Assembly: GCA_965649825.1 (NCBI GenBank)
Contig: OZ287697.1
Location: 868,001-932,000 of the forward strand
Source of the DNA: Penicillus capitatus
Taxonomy: Eukaryota > Chlorophyta
Direction: 5' to 3'
DNA length: 64,000 nt
Shown: positions 56,859-64,000 of the stretch, in pieces
How the letters are laid out: every line of letters begins with the position of its first letter
Position numbering within the stretch: the first letter of the stretch is position 1
Made by a program: the position numbers and the translations under genes
The notes under the pieces: model-generated
What the model was told of the DNA's origin: nothing
Seen by the model: only the letters and a program-made list of their open reading frames with translations
The model's database searches: none

Positions 56859-58278
56859 CTAAGGCATCGAGGCGCCGCTGCCGATGATATGTACTCGAAC
56901 GCCAAGGACTTTGATACACATGGTACGTTCGTCGTGGTGTCCGCCGCCGATGTGCAATGTCAAATCCGTCAGGTGTTTCAGATCACTCAACTGAGATAGC
57001 TGCTCGTCTTGCGTCGAGCGACAAGTGATCTCCAGATGACGCAGCTGAGCAAAAGGTAAGACTCCACGGCAGTCGAGATCCGACACGCCGCCGAGATGCA
57101 AAGCTCGGAGCTCGGACAGAGAGGAGAGAAGGGTAAGAGCATCCTTCGTTATGCCTGCCAATCCATCCACCAGTCCATAACAGAAAACGCGTGCGTGGTA
57201 TATCTTACCTGAACACGCATTGGCATGAAGGTCTGTGAGCGTTCGGATCTTAGCAATGTACTGGAATGCTCTGTTCGTGATCTCGTGGCATCCAGAGACG
57301 TTCAAGTGCGTCAGCGAGAAGTTTTTGGCGATAGTATGAATGAAAGTGTCGGTCACCCATGGTGAGTGCGATACATTCAGACACTTCAGTTTGTTGGCGT
57401 GCTTGAGTTGTTGGGACATCTCTGCTTCTGGGATCTGACATCCGCTGATGTTGAGAGAGGCGAGTTCTGGAAGGCATCGCAAAATCTTTAATCCATGTTC
57501 AGTGACGTGCGTCCTGGCGAGATTCAAACGCGTCAGATGACGCAGCGTCGCGAGATGCAGCAGTCCTTCGTCGGTGATGGTGGTGCATCCTTCCAACTGA
57601 AGCGTCTCCAACTGCGTCATGCGAGACAGAGTGTGCAAAGCGGCGTCAGTAATCGTAGGACTCTCCCATTGCTGACTCAGTTTCGCTGCCTGTGCCGTTG
57701 CGCAGAGCGAGATGTCCAGATGACGCAGATGCTTTAAGACGCGCAGCGCCGCGATACCGTCGTCCGAGATTCGAAAGCAGCCACGCAGCTTCAGCTGCTC
57801 CAGTCGCGAAAAATGAACGATGTGGCTAAAGAATTGGTTGCTAATCCGTGCGCAGTCGTCCAAAACGAGGCACTTGATTCTATGAGGCTCCAATGAGAAA
57901 TGCGTCAGGCCATTCCTCGTAATCTCGCTGCATCCTGTCAAGTCCAGTGAAGTCAACGATCTCAGGGCCGTCAGCTGAACCAGATCGCTGTCGGTCGGTA
58001 TCCAGCTCGGGTGTTGGTCGTGTTTTTCCCCGACGCCGAAGCGGACATGCGTAATGTGCGGCTGACGTTGCATCAGCTCTTTCAAGTTGGATCCCTGAAA
58101 ATCCTGCTCGCCCAGAACGACAACTTCGAAACTGGACTTCTCCTACAGACAGACCACGTCACCACTACATTGCCACCCACTATCGCCGCAGCAAACGAGG
58201 CACCTCTGAATTCTGCTGCAGCTTGAAGATGTCGGTCAATGAACGCGAAGAGCGATGCGTTCGACCATGAACACGCAT
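56859..58278 (-). CDS. Leucine-rich-repeat protein of the AMN1/FBXL type
   Basis: Exons 58204-58278 and 56859-58142 with a 61-nt phase-0 intron; 452 residues. The body is a run of cysteine-containing LRRs of about 25 residues: LTSLDLTGCSEITRNGL, LEQLKLRGCFRISDDGIAAL, LETLQLEGCTTITDEGLLHL, LTHLNVSGCHEITNRAFQYI. This is the pattern of FBXL/AMN1 proteins that select substrates for SCF ubiquitin ligases or act in mitotic exit. No F-box is visible in the short N-terminus (MRVHGRTHRSSRSLTDIFK), which is basic and could be a targeting or nuclear signal. The exact partner is unknown. Confidence 0.8.
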
Positions 58279-58758
58279 CGTTTTGTTTGGAGGAAAGCAA
58301 TTGGCCCTCGAAGGATGGACTGCTCCCATGGTGCGTACGTACTGCCTTACTCACGATTCTTCAATATCCGCCAGCGGCTTCTGTCCACAGAACTGTCAAT
58401 TGTCGGCAAGTAAGCTCTCTTGACTACGCAGCAAAATCGTCGTGGTGTCCTTATACGTCAGGTAACGTCCGTCAAGACTGTCCGAAGAAAAACGACTGGA
58501 AAAGTTATGGAGCGGTGCGTCCTACTAGAGTACAATGCAATGTCGTAACTCGTACGCGTGTGGACATGGTTTACGAGGCAACGGTGGTTGTCTATTCTTG
58601 TACAAGATGGGTCTGAAGTTCACAAGATGGACAGGTGGGTAGACAGGCACCGACGAACAAACGAACGAACGAACGGGTACGGTTTGCTGCGCTTTCAGGA
58701 CAACCATTCCGAAGAACCGTTTTGAGCATTGGAGAGATTCGTAACGTTCCGACGTGGC
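58279..58758. other. Divergent promoter region
   Basis: 480 bp between the LRR protein and the plus-strand helical protein. A short AACG tetranucleotide run lies near 58656-58675. No supported gene. Confidence 0.45.
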
Positions 58759-61700
58759 ATGGAATCCACTGGACTGCACGATCTCGCAGAATTCGCAACG
58801 ACGGAACTGGCAAGGATCGAAGACGTGCTGACGGATGCCTCACCGAATTCCTTCTATGCCAACTTGGACCGTGCGCAGCAACGATTCGCTGCGTTCGTCG
58901 TTGTCGGATCACGCTGCCCATGTTATCAGATGTGCACCGACAGAGGAATGTCGCTTCAGGCACGAAGGCAAAACCGACGTCGCAGCACGACCGGAGAGGG
59001 CAATGGAGTGAAGACCATGACGAAAAGTCTGGAGTCTCGGATCGATGCTTCGAACGTAATCGAGGCGATGGAGTGGGTGGCTTCGGAGAGGACGCTCGCT
59101 CTGTTTATTGTACGGTTAATGGCGTCCAGGTGTTATCTCTCTTTGAAGAATGCATGTTGGGAAGAGAGCATCGAGCGTGAAGAGAGACCGCATTGGATGC
59201 GTCGTTTTCAGGCAGGGATCAGGCTGCCTGTCGGAATGATGCCAGTCATCGTCGTGTCTAGGCTGCCGTCGAGCGTCTGGAGTATTTGGTGGGCACCGCC
59301 ATGCGAAATGCCTTGCGGCCGAACGGCGATCTCATCATTCTGCACGATTCTCCCAGCGCTCGAGCGCAATCAGAGATTCCGGATATCAGAATGATGAATC
59401 GATCGGCTACTCGACGTGCCATGAGAGGCAAACGACGTTGGTACCGAATCGATATCGCTGACGGTTCGCAAGGGGTCGCTGAGCTGACAGCGGCTCTATG
59501 GAAAATCGGTACCGATGAGGCAGACGCCTGGATCAAGATCGTGCGCCATATGCGGTAATCTGATCACAGATCTCGCCGAAGCGTGTTCGTGCATCGATTT
59601 CGGGATCTGCTGGATCAGGGATGACGCATTGGCATTGCTGAGGCAGGAGCATTTTGTCAAGTGGTCTGCTCGGCCATTGCCAAACATCCGACTCACTTGG
59701 CGCGATCACAAATCGTCGTCGCCTCGTGTGAAGCTCACGTGGAGTGGAGCATCCACCCTTCCATTACCCCGAAGCATACGCCCCGAAACGTACATCCAAT
59801 TCGGCGGCAGAGCCATACTCGAGCAGCTCACACGAAAACTGCCAGCACTCATGACCCTGCCCAGTCGCCTTCCGCCCTCGGCTTTAGAGGCATTGTGTTG
59901 GCGTCCTTTCTGTCAGATTCTCGACCACGTGCGTGCGCTTTGGATGTCCGACGTCATTGCCAGGCCTTTCGTCTGCAGGCGCTTGAGTGCGTCGCCCGGG
60001 GACAGGCGCAACTCGCATCGTTCTATCCATTCATTCGAATACAGTCGGCCATCCGACGCTTCAAACCATTGCGAAAAATTCAACAGAATGGCGTTGTCCG
60101 GAGGACTGGAACGGTTGCCAAGAAATCCATATTCGGCATGGTGGATGATCGATCTCTTACGCGTCGTCTGCGGATAGCGATGGCATTGGCAGGTGATGAA
60201 TGTCCACAAGGATGCCACGGATTTCCTCAGCGGCGTTGAGTTTCTCTTCACCGAGCACGGATGTGAACTGTCCGACCGATACAGAACAGATTTCTTGACA
60301 GCCGCCAACGAAACGTGGCAGAAATGCGCTCGCCGTCTCACAAGACTCCTACGCAAAGAAGCGCGCACAGAGACGAAAGTTGGCCTTTGCGCATCCACCG
60401 AACCTCTTCCCTGAACGACATGGATTCAGAGACTGCGTGACGGCTTTCTCGCAGGATCCAATTCCATTCTGCTCGAGGTGCAGACGGATTGCTGGCCACG
60501 ATGCAACGCCGTCGTCGAGGACAACACCGAGAACAAGCCAAAACTCCTGCCATCTTCGCTCTATCGGATCGTCGAGTTGATGACGACCAACCTCAACCGC
60601 ATCCACAAACTTCCTCGATCGCTGATGACAGCACCCTGTGCATATCGCCTTGCTCTGAATCGAAGACGAGACATGGAATGGCAGGTTGGATGACACTCGA
60701 CTGCGTGGATGTGTGTCTGGAATCGATGCGTGATCTCCTGATGCCGACAGAGACCTTCGAATCGCACAAAAGCTATGGACTGCTGAATTGCCTCGTCTTG
60801 GTGCAGCGCAGAATGGAGCACGTTGAACAGCTCTATGACGTCGAGCCGAGAGAGGACGAAATGTGGAAGATTCTTCGATGCTTTGCCCAGAAGCTCACCT
60901 CTGTATGCACGAATAGCCCTCGAGCCATCCATATCAAGTGGCTGGGTGTATGGACGTCTGTTTAGATCCGCAAGGCCATTTCGCGTTTTCAGCGATACAT
61001 TGTGGAGGCACATGTCCAACGCCTTTCTAAATTTTGCGCACGGGTGGCAATGGCAGAAGATTGGTCGTCGTCGCGGCAATCCGATGCAAGAAAAGCTGTA
61101 CATCCAAGACTGAACGTCTGCTATGCGATGCTCTCGACAGTCCATGACGAGATGCATCAGATGCTCTCCATCTCGATGGCCGAAATCCTTTTCTCCGAGG
61201 TTCTGCCGCAACGAGCTGCTGTTGTCTCCCATCGAGACGATTCTATGGCCGTCAAGGTAATGGAGCAGTTTCTTACACTGCTCGCAGCGTCATACCTGGA
61301 CGTTCTTCCATCGGAGACACTTGTTGAGACATATGCTATCGACATTGCCTCTGTGCTGAGAATGACGTTGACATTTGTCGAAGAGAGGCATCCTCTGATG
61401 ACAAGAAACTCCCGTCGCTGTTGGGAGAACATCGAGGACATCTGCTTCACCTTGGCGACGCAAGCAGGTGCGTCTTTGGCAACGGTAAACATAGAATCAC
61501 CTTTCTGGCTGTTCAGCTCTGATGATCCATCCGATCGAAGACATCGAGAGATTCGCAGAGAAGCAGTCGATGGCTAAAGAGGAACGCGTGCCATGGGATT
61601 GGATCCCGAATGCCTTGAAGTCGTGGATGCAGCTCGTCGATGTCGACAAGGAAGCGGATGTCGAGCCAAACGATTTCCGCCGTTTCTTCAGCCGTCTTGC

Positions 61701-61799
61701 CGAAAACGCTTCGCACGAAGCCATCCAATGGTCCTTACAGCATCGACACAAGAAAACCAGCACGAGCGTTTCCCAAGAGTCACCACGCCTAGATCTTTA
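58759..61799 (+). CDS. Unidentified multi-exon helical protein
   Basis: ATG 58759 (MESTGLHDLAEFATTELARI). Exons are separated by short GT-AG introns, for example near 59229-59260 (joining QAGIRLP|AAVERLEYLVG). A late intron joins LATQA|ALMIHPIEDIERFAEK. The stop is TAA 61797-61799 after SVSQESPRLDL. The product, probably 800-900 residues, is almost wholly alpha-helical (YAMLSTVHDEMHQMLSISMA, VKVMEQFLTLLAASYLDVLP, NALKSWMQLVDVDKEADVEP). There is no TM segment, signal peptide or catalytic motif. Its look is that of a rod-like scaffold or vesicle-tether subunit, but I could not assign a family. Middle exon borders (59.5-60.7 kb) were not resolved. It is convergent with APC4, 135 bp between stops. 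Confidence 0.55.
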
Positions 61800-61934
61800 A
61801 ATACGATGCTCTTCGATGCACATCGCACATCGACAGAACAGATAGACCGATTGCAAAACAGAAGGTTGTGCAGTACTGCCTGACAGGGTTGGATATCGAC
61901 CGCCCTCGTTCGTGGATACTTTCATCGACTGCCT

Positions 61935-64000
61935 TTAGACACCCGTCGCACGGCTGCCCAGATGGTACACCATGATTCTTTGATCCGATACGACGATGGC
62001 CAATCCAGAATCGCTGACGGCCAAGGGTCGTGTCACACTAGCATACTCGTGTGTGATCTTCTGTTTTTCGACACTGTTCAGCGTCACGAAGTGACTCTTG
62101 CACACCTTCTCAAAGTTCTGCACGCAAAAGCTCCCGACAGATAACGCACGCCAGGAGTGCCGTCCGCACCTCGAGATCCGTCGGCGGATCGCACGTCATT
62201 CGATCGGAGCTGTGCTGTTGGACCGTTTCCATCTTAATAGCAACGAGGTCTGTCAGTCCTGTCTTCTTGGCTTCGATCAATGCCAAGACGTGGGAATCTC
62301 GAAAGAGGCAGTGATCGATGAGCTTCAAATCGTTTGGAACGGAAAAGGCCGTCGGTGTGAGGACCTGCATACCCAACACGCATCGACAGAGAGAGGCAGC
62401 ATCGAACGCCATCGCACAGGAGAGTGGCCTTGTTCGGATCGTTTCAGCATCCCACGCACGATGATGATCTTCTGACTCTCGCTTCGCAATCTTCCTGCCT
62501 GACTGTTGAACACCAACGAGAACTGTCTTGTCTCCGAACCCATTCCGTAGCATGACAAACTGGTCATGACATCGAACTTTACAGAAAACGAACACAGAGT
62601 GATCTGCAGAACAGAATGCCGCCGTCGAAAGGAAAGGAGACATGGACGTACGACAGAAGTGCAATGGATCGTGCCGCCAAGATACTTCTTGAGATCTTGG
62701 AGACATCTCTTGGTGGATGTTATGATGCGACCCAGCAGACATCGCATGCCCATCGACTCCTCCTCGCTCCGCATCTTTTCGACAACCTCTGTGGCAATCT
62801 TGTGCAGAGATGGTCGCTTTTTCAGCTCGGTACGAAAATGGGAAGGACGTGCATCTAGCGCCTGTATTCAAAGCAGACGGCCGTTGTGGCCCACACTGCC
62901 TAGAGGGCAGACCTCGAATTCGGTCATCAAAGACTCCTGCTGAAGCTCTCCGTGCATAAACTCGAGCAGGAGGTCGGTGTTCTGTGCCAGGACGGTATCT
63001 TTGGCGTTTTCTTCCTGCGAGACCTGACGGACGAACTGCAGAAGGCAGAGGAACAGTCGATAGCCCTTGCCGATCGCATGCAACCTACTCGTCAAAGTCT
63101 ACCGATGCACGCCTACCGTGTGCTCCCCTAACCTTTCGTGGATCTGATCCAATCGGAGCAGCAGCCACATAGTTCTGCTCCTTATCTCATGCAACTGCTT
63201 CTCCTGGGGATTCTTTGCATCAGGGAGGGCAGTCGGAAGATCGTTACGGACTTTGAGGCCGAAGGCGGTTTCCCTCAAGATATCTTGGCATTCAGCAAAG
63301 CTGCAGAGCTCCTCCACGATGACCAGCACTTTCTGAAACTGCAGTCGCAGGCGGCCGTTGAGCAGAGACGTCATATTGTGCAATGCCCCATCGAGCACAT
63401 GTGCGTTTCTTTGTAGCACGATACTCGTCCAGCGCTTCTCCAAGAAGTACTTGAGATTTTCCGTGACGATATGCATTCCCATGAAAATGGTCAGCTCATC
63501 CACCAGTTGCTCCAGAGAGATGTCCGGGCCATTGAGTATGGCATGATAATGCTTCAACATATTTAACCACGTCGTACGCAACTGCTCCAAGCATTCCTCG
63601 CAGTCTAAACACGCGATACCGTCGTCAGGATGCTCAGAGAAGCAGCTCCGGTCATACCTTCTAGGAGAGATCCCATTCGAGACACTTTGAGCGCCACGGA
63701 TGAGACGCTTTCCATGTTCGATCCAATCTCGCGACAATCGCAGATCATGAGCTTCAAAGAACCCAACACTAGAGAACAGATGCCATCTCTGTAGCTGGTG
63801 ACAGAAGGCGGGCAGCAACGGACCGTTGGTGCCTTGATGCGAGAACTGCATCAGGATCAGTGCGGAGCCATCCTTGATCATTGCCACCTGTCACATCACT
63901 CCATAGCTACCCACATCGGCGAATGGGCCAACCCACCTCACGCAGTTCGACTTCCGTAACGTTGCCTTCAACGAAAGCCGATGTCTGAACTTGTGCGATG
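61935..64000 (-). CDS. APC4: Anaphase-promoting complex subunit 4 (5' end outside window)
   Basis: C-terminal two thirds of a multi-exon gene that continues past the right edge. APC4 is a scaffold subunit of the APC/C ubiquitin ligase. Segments fit the APC4 long helical domain: LVDELTIFMGMHIVTENLKY, FLEKRWTSIVLQRNAHVLDG, LQFQKVLVIVEELCSFAE, then YRLFLCLLQFVRQVSQEENA (the KAFFRWLYVAMLR region of animal APC4) and LAQNTDLLLEFMHGELQQES. The C-terminal exon reads ASVTRPLAVSDSGLAIVVSD and ends with TAA at 61935-61937. Intron 63888-63936 (49 nt) ends GTGATGTGACAG. The N-terminal WD40 part is mostly outside. The identification rests on helix pattern and order, so it is somewhat less firm than the other housekeeping calls. 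Confidence 0.7.

Noticed and set aside
60561-61232. 223-codon minus-strand ORF
   Set aside because: Lies opposite the helical multi-exon gene, is Arg/His-rich and shows no motif; treated as a shadow.
1-64000. tRNA, rRNA, snRNA or telomere repeats
   Set aside because: No cloverleaf with a T-loop GTTCRAATC signature, conserved rRNA block or TTTAGGG-type array was found by eye; a dedicated scan could still find divergent small RNAs.

Overview
The window is nuclear DNA of a photosynthetic eukaryote of the green lineage. The evidence is an LHCII-type chlorophyll a/b protein with the WYGPDR trimerisation motif, a nuclear-encoded plastid ribosomal protein S5, a CslA-type mannan synthase-like glycosyltransferase, a retinoblastoma-related protein, an ATXR3/SDG2-type histone methyltransferase and 32-62 nt GT-AG introns. 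A compact green alga fits best. I could not fix the species from the sequence alone. Exon joins were read by eye from GT-AG borders and protein family alignment.

Layout. 1-17.1 kb is a dense housekeeping block: plastid S5 (-), LYAR-type zinc-finger protein (+), LHCII protein (+), RAP-domain protein (-), CPSF160 (-), valyl-tRNA synthetase (+) and CslA-like glycosyltransferase (+). 17.1-41 kb is an accessory island. It holds three copies of a 1-1.5 kb dispersed element (two form a large inverted repeat), a 54-bp tandem repeat, an acidic 12-residue repeat protein with a 7-nt frameshift, a secreted ankyrin protein, pieces of a beta-helix protein and of a large membrane protein, and two paralogous secreted PLL/DUF346-like propeller proteins on opposite strands. 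41.4-53.1 kb is again dense: RBR (-), ATXR3 (-), PWP2 (+), proteasome alpha-2 (-) and a tiny single-pass membrane protein (+). 53.1-56.8 kb is AT-richer and nearly gene-free, with a duplicated degraded repeat. 56.8-64 kb carries a leucine-rich-repeat protein (-), an unidentified multi-exon helical protein (+) and APC4 (-, cut by the right edge).

Themes. Genes sit almost start-to-start: ATXR3/PWP2 start codons are 5 bp apart, S5/LYAR 45 bp and CPSF160/ValRS 27-75 bp. ATXR3 and RBR follow one another on one strand with 22 bp between stop and start. Many introns end in a conserved TGATGTGAC-like word that looks like a branch point lying very close to, or fused with, the 3' splice site. The core genes serve basic nuclear and plastid functions: mRNA 3'-end formation, 18S rRNA processing, translation, proteolysis, APC/C and RB cell-cycle control, H3K4 methylation and light harvesting. 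The island genes are mostly secreted, repeat-rich or fragmentary.
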